From the NCBI GenBank assembly GCA_943846755.1, contig OX044365.1, positions 1 through 64,000 on the forward strand: a DNA stretch of 64,000 nucleotides, given 5' to 3'. The DNA is from UBA8752 sp002336475. GTDB taxonomy: Bacteria; Bacteroidota; Bacteroidia; Flavobacteriales_D; Sanyastnellaceae. Shown here one piece after another: positions 14,386 through 23,739 of this stretch. The notes below the pieces were generated by a model. That model saw nothing but the letters and a program-made list of their open reading frames with translations, was not told where the DNA came from and did not search any database. Each line of letters opens with the position of its first letter. Position 1 is the stretch's first letter. Both the position numbers and the translations under genes were made by a program.

Positions 14386-15760
14386 CTTTTGTAAGCTTTG
14401 CTGGATCTAATAGTTTTTCTAGCTCTGATTTACTAATACCTGTTTCCTCATGCGCAACATCAACTATTGATTTTCCTTCTTTATAAGCTTTTTTTGCAAC
14501 TGCTGCAGCTTTGCTATAACCAATGATTCTATTAAGAGCAGTAACTAAAATTGGATTTTTTGATAAGGACTCATTAATATTTTTTGAATTAATTTTAAAA
14601 GTCTTAATTGATTTATTTGCTAGCAATGGCATCGCATTACCTAGAAGATTAATACTTTTAAGCAGGTTATATGCAACCACAGGCAGCATCACATTCAGTT
14701 GGAAATTCCCACTTTGTCCAGCCAAGGTAACAGTCACATCATTACCAATCACATCAGCACAAGCCATCGCAACAGCCTCAGGAATAACTGGATTTACTTT
14801 TCCAGGCATTATGCTGCTACCAGGCTGAAGAGCCTCAAGTTCTATTTCTCCTAAACCTGTCAAAGGTCCGCTATTCATCCATCTTAGATCATTAGAAATT
14901 TTCATTAAAATAACACTTAAATTCTTTAAAGCTGAAGATAACTCAACAGCATTGTCTACAGAGCTAAGGCCTTGAAAAAAGTTTTTAGCTGGCTTCGTTT
15001 TAAACTTAGTTAGCTTATTAACCTCAGTACAAAAAGTTTTGGAAAAATCTTTATGGGTATTAATTCCGGTTCCTATAGCAGTACCACCTTGCGGCAGGTC
15101 ATTCATTCTTTGAGTTGCTAGAACAAGAGTTTTTTTATTTGATTCAAGCTGGGCTTTCCATCCAGAGAGCTCTTGAGAGAAATCTATTGGCATAGCGTCC
15201 ATTAAATGCGTTCTGCCGGTCTTAACATTTCCCTTAACTTCTTTCATTTTCGAGTCTATGACTTTAATTAAAAGATCTAGGTTTGGAAGTAAAAGTCTAT
15301 GCATGTCTATGAGCGCACTTACACATATAGCAGTAGGAATAACATCATTAGAGCTCTGGCTCATATTAACGTCATCATTTGCATCAATTTTTAACTTAGA
15401 TTTTTTTGAAGCAACATTTGCAATGACCTCATTAGCATTCATATTCGTACTTGTTCCAGAGCCTGTCTGAAATACATCTAAAGGAAATGAATCATCATAT
15501 AAACCATCAAGCACCTCTTTAGATGCTTCTTTGATAGCTTTTGTTTTATTGGCTGGTAGTAATTTTAGTTTATTGTTAGCAGAGGCTGCTGAATATTTAA
15601 TTATCCCAAGAGCTTCAATAAAAGATCGTCCAAAAGGAAAAGCAAACTTTATTCCACTAATAGTAAAGTTATCTAGCGCTCTTTGGGTTTGAGCACCCCA
15701 CAATGCCTTTTGTGGAACTTTAACTTCGCCGAGACTATCTTTTTCAATTCTAAATTTCAT
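14369..15760 (-). CDS. fumC: Class II fumarate hydratase
   Basis: 463 residues, full length. It interconverts fumarate and malate in the TCA cycle without an iron-sulfur cluster. Motifs: QTGSGTSTNMNANEV (98-112), SSNDVIPT (136-143), TGRTHLMDAMP (181-191, with the catalytic His) and the superfamily signature GSSIMPGKVNP (314-324). It leads a three-gene minus-strand set with the pterin dehydratase and a small membrane protein. The upstream class II aldolase is divergent. Confidence 0.96.
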   Translation of the reverse strand: MKFRIEKDSLGEVKVPQKALWGAQTQRALDNFTISGIKFAFPFGRSFIEALGIIKYSAASANNKLKLLPANKTKAIKEASKEVLDGLYDDSFPLDVFQTGSGTSTNMNANEVIANVASKKSKLKIDANDDVNMSQSSNDVIPTAICVSALIDMHRLLLPNLDLLIKVIDSKMKEVKGNVKTGRTHLMDAMPIDFSQELSGWKAQLESNKKTLVLATQRMNDLPQGGTAIGTGINTHKDFSKTFCTEVNKLTKFKTKPAKNFFQGLSSVDNAVELSSALKNLSVILMKISNDLRWMNSGPLTGLGEIELEALQPGSSIMPGKVNPVIPEAVAMACADVIGNDVTVTLAGQSGNFQLNVMLPVVAYNLLKSINLLGNAMPLLANKSIKTFKINSKNINESLSKNPILVTALNRIIGYSKAAAVAKKAYKEGKSIVDVAHEETGISKSELEKLLDPAKLTKGGISG

Positions 15761-15819
15761 AATAATCCTTTTTTTTGGTAAGCTATTTTAACATTCAAAC
15801 ATGCATAGAGGTATAAGGA

Positions 15820-16629
15820 ATGACAAATGTTTCACCAATTAAAATAGATATTACCGACGGTAGGCTTCCGCCTAAGGGTAAAGGTCTGGAAATGACTGAA
15901 TTTGCCAACGTAGCAGAGCTGAGAAGAAATCAGTTAGAAAAACTAGCTGCAGGATTTAGAATGTTTGCTTACTTTGGTTTCAACGAAGGAGTTGCTGGGC
16001 ATATCACACTAAGAGATCCTGAGTTTTCTGATCATTTTTGGGTAAATCCTCTTGGAGTCCACTTCTCTCAAATATCTGTTTCAGACTTAATACTTGTTAA
16101 TCATGATGGAAAGGTTGTGCAAGGTGATAAAGATGTAAATGTTGCTGCCTTTGCTATTCATTCAAGACTTCATGCAGCAAGACCAGATGTTAATGCTGCT
16201 GCTCATTCTCATTCTATTTATGGAAGAACATTCTCAACTTTAGGTAAGCCATTAGATCCAATATCTCAAGATGCTTGTGCATTTTATGAAACCCAAGCAA
16301 TGTATAAAGACTTTTCAGGTGTTGTAGAAGAAGTTGATGAAGGTGATGAAATAGCGAAAGCTCTTGGTGATAAGAAAGTGATTATCCTTCAGAATCATGG
16401 GATTTTAACTACTGGTCCTTCAGTTGATATCGCTCTATGGTTTTACATGTCTATGGAAAGGTGTTGTCAGGCTCAACTAATGGCAGAGGCTGCAGGGAAT
16501 CCTGTAATTATTCCTCACGATACTGCAGTTAAAACAAGAAACTTTATAGCAAATGATGTGGCAGCTTGGGCAAGCTACCAACCAGCATTTGATATGATAA
16601 TGAAAAAAGAACCTGATTTATTAGATTAA
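15820..16629 (+). CDS. Class II aldolase/adducin family protein
   Basis: 269 residues. The metal-binding histidines appear in AAAHSHSIYG (about residues 127-136) and in ILQNHGILTTG near residue 190; an acidic residue in FNEGVAGHIT starts the catalytic core. Relatives include L-fuculose-phosphate and ribulose-phosphate aldolases and many unassigned sugar or acid decarboxylating enzymes. The protein converges with an aldehyde dehydrogenase, overlapping by 4 bases at the stops. Whether the two share a pathway is unknown. Confidence 0.88.
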   Translation: MTNVSPIKIDITDGRLPPKGKGLEMTEFANVAELRRNQLEKLAAGFRMFAYFGFNEGVAGHITLRDPEFSDHFWVNPLGVHFSQISVSDLILVNHDGKVVQGDKDVNVAAFAIHSRLHAARPDVNAAAHSHSIYGRTFSTLGKPLDPISQDACAFYETQAMYKDFSGVVEEVDEGDEIAKALGDKKVIILQNHGILTTGPSVDIALWFYMSMERCCQAQLMAEAAGNPVIIPHDTAVKTRNFIANDVAAWASYQPAFDMIMKKEPDLLD

Positions 16630-18050
16630 GCGTCTGGAGCTATAACAGCCTTGGTTTCAAGGCACTCTTCTAAGCCATGTAGGCCATGCTCTCTTCCATT
16701 TCCAGAGGCTTTATAGCCTCCAAATGGTGCGCCTGTACCTCTTGCCCCGCCATTAATAATAATTTGACCAGCTCTTATTTTTTTTGCGACTTCATGCGCA
16801 TGACTTGGTTCGCCTTGAATATAACCAGCTAAGCCATATTCGGTATCATTAGCTATTTTTATAGCCTCTTCCTCTGTCTCATATTTGATAATAGAAAGGA
16901 CTGGTCCGAATATCTCTTCTTGGGCAATAGTCATATCAGGAGTTACGTTGGCAAACACTGTTGGTTTAACATAATAACCACTATCATAACCGTCTGGTCT
17001 TTCCACTCCACCGGCAACCAATGTTGCTCCTTCTTCGATTCCAATTTCTATCATTCTTAGCACTTTTTCATACTGAGCTTTGTTAGCTATTGGTCCCATT
17101 CTAAACTCGCCATGAGGATCGCCCACAGTTGTGCTTTCTGCTGTAGCTGCAGCAACTTCAACAGCTTTTTCATAGCTTTCCGCAGAAACTAGCATCTTTG
17201 TTGGTGCATTACATGACTGGCCTGAATTTAAAAAACAATGCCCTGCTCCACCTTTTACAGATCTTTCAAGATCAGCAACATCATCTAGAATAATATTAGA
17301 GGACTTACCACCAAGTTCCTGATGAACACGTTTTACAGTAGTAGCTGAAGCCTGCGCAACAGCTATACCTGCTCTTGTAGAACCAGTGAATGACATCATA
17401 TCTACATCCTTGTGCTCAGATAATGCAGCCCCTACTGTTGGGCCATATCCATTAACAACATTGAAGATTCCAGCAGGAACACCAGCAGTATCAAAAACTT
17501 CAGCAAGAAGCATTGCACAATAGGGTGATATTTCGCTTGGCTTTAAAACCATGGTACAACCTGCTGCTAATGCAGCTGATACTTTAGTAGTAATTTGATT
17601 CATTGGCCAGTTCCATGGCGTGATCATTCCTATAACTCCAATTGGCTCTTTCATTAAAATATAATCGCCCTCTGCTTTCTCAAATTGATATTCTTTAAGA
17701 GCATCTAAAGTTTCATTTAAATTTTTAATTCCTGTAGATGCCTGGGCTTTAGATGATAACCATAAAGGTGCGCCCATCTCTTCGGTAATGGTATCTACAA
17801 AATCTTGATATCTATTTTCATACTCGGATATAACATTATTAAGAATCTCTATTCGATCCTCTTTAGAAGAAAACTGATATGTTTCGAATGCGTTTGATGC
17901 TGCTTTAACAGCACTATCAATATCTTCTTTAGTTCCTGCCGTTACGTGACCTACTATAGATTCATTGGCTGGGTTAATAACCTCAATCTTTTCATTAGAT
18001 TCAGACTCGACCCACTGACCATTGATATAAAATTTTAATTTATCTTTCAT
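16626..18050 (-). CDS. NAD(P)-dependent aldehyde dehydrogenase
   Basis: 474 residues. Nucleophile Cys280 in NSGQSC, general-base Glu245 in QELGGKS, the TPWNWP motif at 144-149 and the FTGSTRAG cofactor loop at 221-228 are all present, so the enzyme should oxidise an aldehyde to its acid. The overall pattern matches broad-specificity ALDH family members. It overlaps the stop of the class II aldolase on the opposite strand. The substrate is not evident. Confidence 0.93.
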   Translation of the reverse strand: MKDKLKFYINGQWVESESNEKIEVINPANESIVGHVTAGTKEDIDSAVKAASNAFETYQFSSKEDRIEILNNVISEYENRYQDFVDTITEEMGAPLWLSSKAQASTGIKNLNETLDALKEYQFEKAEGDYILMKEPIGVIGMITPWNWPMNQITTKVSAALAAGCTMVLKPSEISPYCAMLLAEVFDTAGVPAGIFNVVNGYGPTVGAALSEHKDVDMMSFTGSTRAGIAVAQASATTVKRVHQELGGKSSNIILDDVADLERSVKGGAGHCFLNSGQSCNAPTKMLVSAESYEKAVEVAAATAESTTVGDPHGEFRMGPIANKAQYEKVLRMIEIGIEEGATLVAGGVERPDGYDSGYYVKPTVFANVTPDMTIAQEEIFGPVLSIIKYETEEEAIKIANDTEYGLAGYIQGEPSHAHEVAKKIRAGQIIINGGARGTGAPFGGYKASGNGREHGLHGLEECLETKAVIAPDA

Positions 18051-18117
18051 ATGTTTTTTCCATGTAATTTGAGAAACAAATTATACACAAATTGATTTAT
18101 GTAAACTATTTAGATTC

Positions 18118-19797
18118 CTAAAATAATCCTTCGATATTTTTATCTTTATCTACGCCTATGGCTTCAGATGCTGGCTTCCTTGGCAGGCCTGGCATCGTCA
18201 TAATTGCGCCGCAAACAACAACAATAAATTCTGCACCTGAACATAGGCGAACCTCTCTAATCGGAACCTCATGCCCAGTTGGCGCTCCCATTAAAAGTGG
18301 ATCTGTTGAAAAACTATACTGTGTTTTAGCCATACAAATTGGATACTTTCCAAAGCCTTCCTTTTCAAGTTGAGCAAATTTATTCCTAACTCTTTGATCA
18401 GCAATAATATCTTCAGCACCATAAATAGTTCGAGCAATATGCCTCGTCTTTTCCCACAAGGATATGTCATCTTCATAGAGTGTTTTAAAAGATGATTCAG
18501 TTGAATCAACTAAATCTGAAATATGAGCAGCTAGGTCCGATGCACCAGCGCCCCCGTTCTCCCAATGAGAAGATATCTTACAAACAACATTGAGATTTTT
18601 ACAAAAATTAATTATTGCCTGATGCTCGTCTTTGGTGTCTGTATAAAATTCATTAATAGCAACAGTTACTGGAACACCAAATTGCTCAATATTGCTAATA
18701 TGCTTTGCTAAATTTTTACATCCCTCTAAAACAGCCTCTGTGTTTTCATCTTTAAGGTCTTCTTTTTTAACACCACCATGCATTTTTAGAGCTTTAGTTG
18801 TGGCAACTAGAACAACTGCATCAGGAGAAAGACCTGCCTTGCGGCATTTAATATCAAAGAATTTTTCTGCTCCTAAGTCTGCACCAAAGCCAGCCTCTGT
18901 AACCACATAGTCAGCAAGCTTTAAGGCAGTCTTTGTGGCCATAACTGAATTACAACCATGAGCAATATTCGCAAATGGCCCCCCGTGCATAAGAGCTGGG
19001 TTATTTTCAAGAGTTTGAACTAAATTTGGCTGAAATGCATCTCTTAATAATGCAGTAAGAGCGCCTTGTGCATTTAATTGATGAACTCTTACAGGCTCAA
19101 GCTTTCTCGTATATGCAAATACTATGTTGCCAATTCTTTTCTCTAAATCTTCTAAATCACTTGCAAGACAAAAAACCGCCATAATTTCTGAAGCAACTGT
19201 AATATCAAAACCACTTTGCCTTGGAATACCATTACCTGTTCCGCCTAAACCACAAGTAATATCCCTTAGTGATCTATCATTCATATCAACAACCCTTTTC
19301 CAAGTAATTCTTCTTGGATCAATATTTAAGTCATTCTCCCAGTGAATGTGATTGTCTATAAGGGCTGATAACAAATTATGAGCTGCGCCAATAGCATGAA
19401 AATCTCCAGTAAAATGAAGGTTTATATCTGTCATCGGAACTACTTGAGCATAACCACCGCCTGCTGCCCCACCTTTCATACCAAAACATGGCCCAAGACT
19501 TGGTTCTCTCAAGCAGATCATAGCCTTCTTTCCATTATGACAAAGCCCATCTACCAAACCCACGCTTGTTGTAGTCTTTCCTTCTCCAGCTGGAGTTGGA
19601 GAAATAGCAGTTACTAAAATCAACTTGCCATTTTTTTTATCTTTGCACTTATCTAAAAAATCGTAATTAATCTTTGCTTTATCATTTCCATAAACAATGA
19701 GTGCTTCTTCAGGAACATCAATTTGTTTTGCAATATCATTTATATGTTTTTTATTTGCCTGGTTGGCTATCTCTAAATCTGAAAGAAAACTACTCAT
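18118..19797 (-). CDS. fhs: Formate-tetrahydrofolate ligase
   Basis: 559 residues, the usual length. It makes 10-formyl-THF from formate, THF and ATP, feeding purine synthesis and one-carbon metabolism. The ATP-binding loop TPAGEGKTTT lies at 68-77, and the family blocks REPSLGPCFGMKGGAAGGGYAQV (near 97-119, abbreviated here) and NIAHGCNS are clear. Presence in a small AT-rich genome fits a marine bacterium that uses formate or methylated compounds as one-carbon sources. The gene stands alone; its downstream neighbour is far less well preserved. Confidence 0.96.
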   Translation of the reverse strand: MSSFLSDLEIANQANKKHINDIAKQIDVPEEALIVYGNDKAKINYDFLDKCKDKKNGKLILVTAISPTPAGEGKTTTSVGLVDGLCHNGKKAMICLREPSLGPCFGMKGGAAGGGYAQVVPMTDINLHFTGDFHAIGAAHNLLSALIDNHIHWENDLNIDPRRITWKRVVDMNDRSLRDITCGLGGTGNGIPRQSGFDITVASEIMAVFCLASDLEDLEKRIGNIVFAYTRKLEPVRVHQLNAQGALTALLRDAFQPNLVQTLENNPALMHGGPFANIAHGCNSVMATKTALKLADYVVTEAGFGADLGAEKFFDIKCRKAGLSPDAVVLVATTKALKMHGGVKKEDLKDENTEAVLEGCKNLAKHISNIEQFGVPVTVAINEFYTDTKDEHQAIINFCKNLNVVCKISSHWENGGAGASDLAAHISDLVDSTESSFKTLYEDDISLWEKTRHIARTIYGAEDIIADQRVRNKFAQLEKEGFGKYPICMAKTQYSFSTDPLLMGAPTGHEVPIREVRLCSGAEFIVVVCGAIMTMPGLPRKPASEAIGVDKDKNIEGLF

Positions 19798-19872
19798 AAG
19801 AACCTCATCTAAATAGTTATATTGTGCATAAAGTATACAGAAGAAAAAATTTGTTAACTATAAAAAAATGTA

Positions 19873-21290
19873 TTAGCTTTTTGCTTCTTTAAAAGCATCT
19901 ATAGCTCTTAGACGAGATGTTTTAAGATCTAATATCTGATCAGGATAACCACAATACTTTCTGTGCTCTTTTGGAGGGTCATGAATAACTGATTTATCTA
20001 AATCTTTTAACTCAGGAACATATTTTTTGATAAATAACCCTTCTTTATCAAAATTCGTTGACTGAGTTACAGGATTAAAGATTCTAAAATACGGGGCTGC
20101 ATCTGTTCCAGTTGAGCTACTCCACTGCCAGCCACCATTATTAGATGCAAAATCACCATCTATTAGGTTCTGCATAAAATAAGCCTCACCTAGTCGCCAG
20201 TCATGCAGCATATTTTTAGTAAAAAACATTGCAACCACCATTCTTAATCTATTATGCATCCATCCCTCATGGAGTAATTGCCTCATTGCCGCATCAATAA
20301 TAGGAAAGCCAGTCATACCAGTTTTCCATGCATGAAGCTCTGTTTCTTCAAATCTCCACTGGATAGATTTAGAAAAATCTTGAAATGGTTGATTGCGACC
20401 AACTTTTGGAAAAGAAAACATAATATTTCTATAAAATTCACGCCAGACAATTTCATCAATCCATTTAGTAATTCCATTGTTGCCTGAGTTAAATTCAAAA
20501 TTATTTAATTTTAAGCCCTCTAAAATACATCGCTTGGAGGATATGACGCCTAAGGCTAGATAGGGAGACATTCTGCTAGTACCATCTATTATTGGATCAT
20601 TTCTATCTTTAGAATAATTAGCTTGCTTTATTTTCTAAAAAGTTTTTTAAACGTCTAGTTGCTGCTCTGCTCTCCAGCTGGCCAAAGAGACATATCAACT
20701 TTATGTTCTATTTTAAAATTAAAATTAAAGTTCGAAATATTAGAGCTAGAATTTTCTTGATTCATTGGAGTATATTTATGCTCAATATCTAAAAATTCCA
20801 TATCAAAATTTTCAACCCATTTTCTTTTAAAAGGAGTAAAAACTGAGTAAGGATTGTCTTGGCCAGTTCTTATAGAGCCAGCCTCATAAACTATTTGATC
20901 ATTAAAAGATTCTACTTTGACATTTGATGCTTTTAATATAGTTGTAACTTCTTTATCTCTTTTCTGCTCGTCTTCTCCAAACTGTTTATTAAAAAATACT
21001 TTATCTATATCTCTTTCTTTTGACAGTTTTTAAAATAATCTCAGGTCTTCATCAAAACCCTAGCTATCTATTATAGATAAGGGAATATTTAGCTCTTCTA
21101 GACTATCGCTTAAACACTTTAAATTTTCTATGAGGAAATCTAACTTAACATTTGCCTCATTATGATTTTTTAATTGATCTTGAGAGTATAAAAATATCGC
21201 ATTAACTTCTTTTGAGTTTTCACAAGCAGCCTTTAAAGCAGGATTGTCATCTATTCTAAGATCATTTCTGAACCAAATAATACTTTTCAT
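19873..21290 (-). pseudogene. phrB: Deoxyribodipyrimidine photolyase, broken by several frameshifts
   Basis: The N-terminus (MKSIIWFRNDLRIDDNPAL) starts at 21290 and stops at 21060 after SIIDS. The middle part is open in another frame at about 20680-21058 (GFDEDLRLF, then VFFNKQFGEDEQKRD, ending WPAGEQ) and contains an in-frame TAA. The link region needs two more shifts near 20,680 and 20,630, after which the FAD-binding half (MSPYLALGVISSKRC to the end at 19873) is intact, with WREFYRN, TGFPIIDAAMRQL, MHNRLRM and DGDFASNNGGWQW motifs. The summed length fits a ~470-aa class I CPD photolyase. The breaks sit in AT-rich homopolymers, so sequencing error must be excluded before calling it dead. 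Confidence 0.8.
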
Positions 21291-21293
21291 AAA

Positions 21294-22046
21294 TTATTCT
21301 GTAATTTTTGAGTTTGAGAAATGAACATCTACTTGATAGTTATCTCTAAAGTTTGTTATTTCTGCTTTTCCGCCAGCAGCATTTACAATAGCCGCACCAG
21401 CAGCAACATCCCATAAATAAGTTCCAAATTCTTTATAAACATCAGCTTTAGCAGAGGCTACATAACAAGATGCAATAGCTGCAGAACCTATCATTCTTAC
21501 TTTTCTCCATTCCTGAAAATCTTTGACCATTTTTAATAGTGCTGAATCTGAATAATCGGTATTATTTGGAAGACCGGTTACCAAAATACCTTCTTTGGGT
21601 TTGTTCACATCAGATACCTTAATAATACTTTCATTTAATTTTGCTTCTCCATCAAAACTACCTTCATAAAGATTGTTGTTATTAAAATCATAAACAACAC
21701 CAATAACTGGCTCCATTTTATGCATTAATGCTATTGAGACGCAGCATAGAGGTATATCTCTAGTGTAGTTTGCTGTTCCGTCAAGAGGATCAACAACCCA
21801 AAATGTTTCTTCTAACTTACTTTCTGACTTACCACTCTCTTCAGCCAAAATTGGAAAAGTAGACTTACTGATGAGTATTGATTTGATAAGATTTTCAGCT
21901 TCTACATCAGCCTTTAGTTTAATATCTGTATCTGAAGAATATATTGATTGATTTAAATCTTTCTTATTCACCTCAAGAAATTTACCAGCAGCTTTAGCAG
22001 CATCTTTGGCGGTTTGTATTTCTTTGCGAAAATCTAAAGTGTCCAT
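21294..22046 (-). CDS. Inositol monophosphatase family protein (SuhB/CysQ-like)
   Basis: 250 residues. The Mg2+-binding motifs of the family are seen: AEES at 68-71, WVVDPLDGTANYTR at 83-96 and LWDVAAGAAIVNAAGG near residue 210. Family members hydrolyse inositol phosphate, 3'-phosphoadenosine-5'-phosphate or fructose-1,6-bisphosphate; the sequence alone does not decide. The photolyase begins 3 bases after its stop, so they share a transcript. It is divergent from the WecA-like gene. Confidence 0.9.
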   Translation of the reverse strand: MDTLDFRKEIQTAKDAAKAAGKFLEVNKKDLNQSIYSSDTDIKLKADVEAENLIKSILISKSTFPILAEESGKSESKLEETFWVVDPLDGTANYTRDIPLCCVSIALMHKMEPVIGVVYDFNNNNLYEGSFDGEAKLNESIIKVSDVNKPKEGILVTGLPNNTDYSDSALLKMVKDFQEWRKVRMIGSAAIASCYVASAKADVYKEFGTYLWDVAAGAAIVNAAGGKAEITNFRDNYQVDVHFSNSKITE

Positions 22047-22177
22047 ATATTAAGAGTATATAGCTTTGGAAATAAAAATATTAATGGTAATGATAAAAAT
22101 AAATGTTTTTATTTTAAACACAGTTTATTGAGTTATTTTTCTTTATAATAAAAATTATTCAAAAGTAAGGAAGAAAT

Positions 22178-23541
22178 ATGATAACAACTGCAAATCTTAC
22201 AATTCTATTTTTAAGTATATTTGCCTCCATTACTTTCAATGGTTTCTTGAGGAATATTTCTAAGGCTTACAATATTTTAATAGACATCCCTGAAAAAAGC
22301 AGAAAGTTTCATGACAGAGCAACCCCATTAACAGGTGGGATTTCTATTTATGTTGCCACTTTAGTTTCTGCTCTCTTGCTAGCTGGTTTAACTAACATAG
22401 GTATAGATACAGAAATAGCAGATAAAGGCCTTTTAAAAGAGTCAGTTATATTCGACGAAACTCTAAATCGAAAATATGAGGTTAATGACATTGAATACGA
22501 CTTACTACTAAAAAGAGATGATGAAGCTAAATCTATATCTATTGAAATTGAAGCAGAAAATAAATCACCTGCCATTGTAAAGGTTGAGCCAAGTGGCGAT
22601 GGGGAATTTTTAGTCACTTTACCAAATGGTCATAAGCATACATATAGCTATTCAAATGGAAGAGTCTCTGCTGTTGTATCTGACTTAGCTGATGAATCCA
22701 AAAATATAACTCCAAATTTAATAAGTCCGTCAAATATCATTATCGATTCTGTCACTATTGCCGCACTTATCTGTGGCGCCCTAATTATAATTATTATGCT
22801 TTTAGATGATATTTATGGCCTAAGAGCAAGCCTGAGAATCTTTTTTCAGTCTGTAATTGCATATTTGTTTATAGTTATAAGTGGGGAATCACTTTTGCAG
22901 CTAGGGAATTTATTAGGAGATGGGCCTATTTTCCTTGGAGTTTTTTCAACTGCCTTCACTATATTTTGTATAGTCGGTCTTATGAATGCCTTTAATTTAG
23001 TTGATGGATTGAATGGAATTTGTGCAATGCTTGCTCTTGTTCCACTTAGTTTTCTTATTCTTTTAGGGTCCTATCATTCAGGATCTCTAATTTTAATAGG
23101 GACTATTTTAGGATTTCTTGCCTATAACCTTGGTTACTTAGGAAAGAAACGTAGAGTTTTTCTTGGTGATACTGGTTCTAATTTATTAGGGTTCTGTCTT
23201 GCAATAGCATGTATTTTTTATAGCCAAGGATATTCACCTGCCGGAGTTGTTATAAATCCAGTTACAGCTCTATGGTTTGTTGCCATTCCTGTTCTGGATT
23301 GTATAAGCGTTATGACATCCAGAATAATAAATGGAATCATGCCATTTAGGCCTGGCAGAGACCATCTACATCACATTCTTTTAGACAAAGGACTTTCCTC
23401 AAATCAAATTCTTTTGAGTTACATTTTTGCTTCAGGTTTTTTATGTGGATTTGGTTTAATGATACAAGAGTATTTTGTTGGTAAGGATTACTTTTCATTT
23501 TTAGTTTTTGTTATTTTCTCTCTCTGTTATTATGTTTTGAC
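22178..23541 (+). CDS. WecA-like polyprenyl-phosphate sugar-1-P transferase, 3' end lost at the joint
   Basis: A membrane transferase that loads a HexNAc-1-phosphate onto undecaprenyl phosphate for surface polysaccharide synthesis. Visible motifs: TPLTGGI (49-55), LLDD (208-211), NAFNLVDGLNG (270-280), FLGDTGSN (328-335) and GRDHLHH (~393-399). Between TPLTGGI and the catalytic Asp pair is an extra ~115-residue polar, beta-rich stretch (about 74-190). The start is preceded by AAGGAAG. Native sequence ends near YYVLTS (residue ~454). The frame stays open to 23743, but the last ~67 codons are antisense to Bacteroidota DNA and are not part of this protein. Confidence 0.85.
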
Positions 23542-23547
23542 ATCCGC
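23535..23547. other. Composition and taxonomy break (probable chimeric joint)
   Basis: Within a dozen bases the DNA changes from AT-rich gammaproteobacterial to GC-rich Bacteroidota-type. Two genes on opposite strands are both cut here: the WecA-like 3' end and the glycosylasparaginase-like coding sequence after its N-terminus. No transposon end, tRNA or repeat lies at the joint. Confidence 0.85.
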
Positions 23548-23730
23548 ATTGGAGACCAGCCCGTGGTTCCATGTGCTCAGCATGTGCCCGCCAGTGAAAC
23601 GTGCTCCACCTGATGGCCCTGTTAGGGGAGTGGGCGTGGTGTCCATGGCTTCGAGCATGCGCCGCGGCGCTACGCCGAGCAAAGTGGCCATGGCTGCAGC
23701 ACGGCGAAGGAATGATCTGCGATGGAGCAT
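23542..23730 (-). CDS. N4-(beta-N-acetylglucosaminyl)-L-asparaginase-like, N-terminal fragment
   Basis: ATG at 23728-23730. The peptide begins MLHRRSFLRRAAAMATLLG, a twin-arginine-like export signal, and continues to LSTWNHGLVSNAD, the start of the mature Ntn-hydrolase (glycosylasparaginase) family, where STWxHG is usual. After NAD the frame runs into foreign DNA and stops. The catalytic Thr and the whole core are missing. It starts 10 bases after the MMPL stop on the same strand, so the two were probably co-transcribed in the source genome. Confidence 0.65.
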
Positions 23731-23739
23731 GAGCCCAAG

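Noticed and set aside
23530..23550. Horizontal transfer of a Bacteroidota island into the gammaproteobacterium
   Set aside because: No integrase, tRNA, repeat or transposon end at the joint; both flanking genes are cut; the Bacteroidota side is a housekeeping region, not island cargo.
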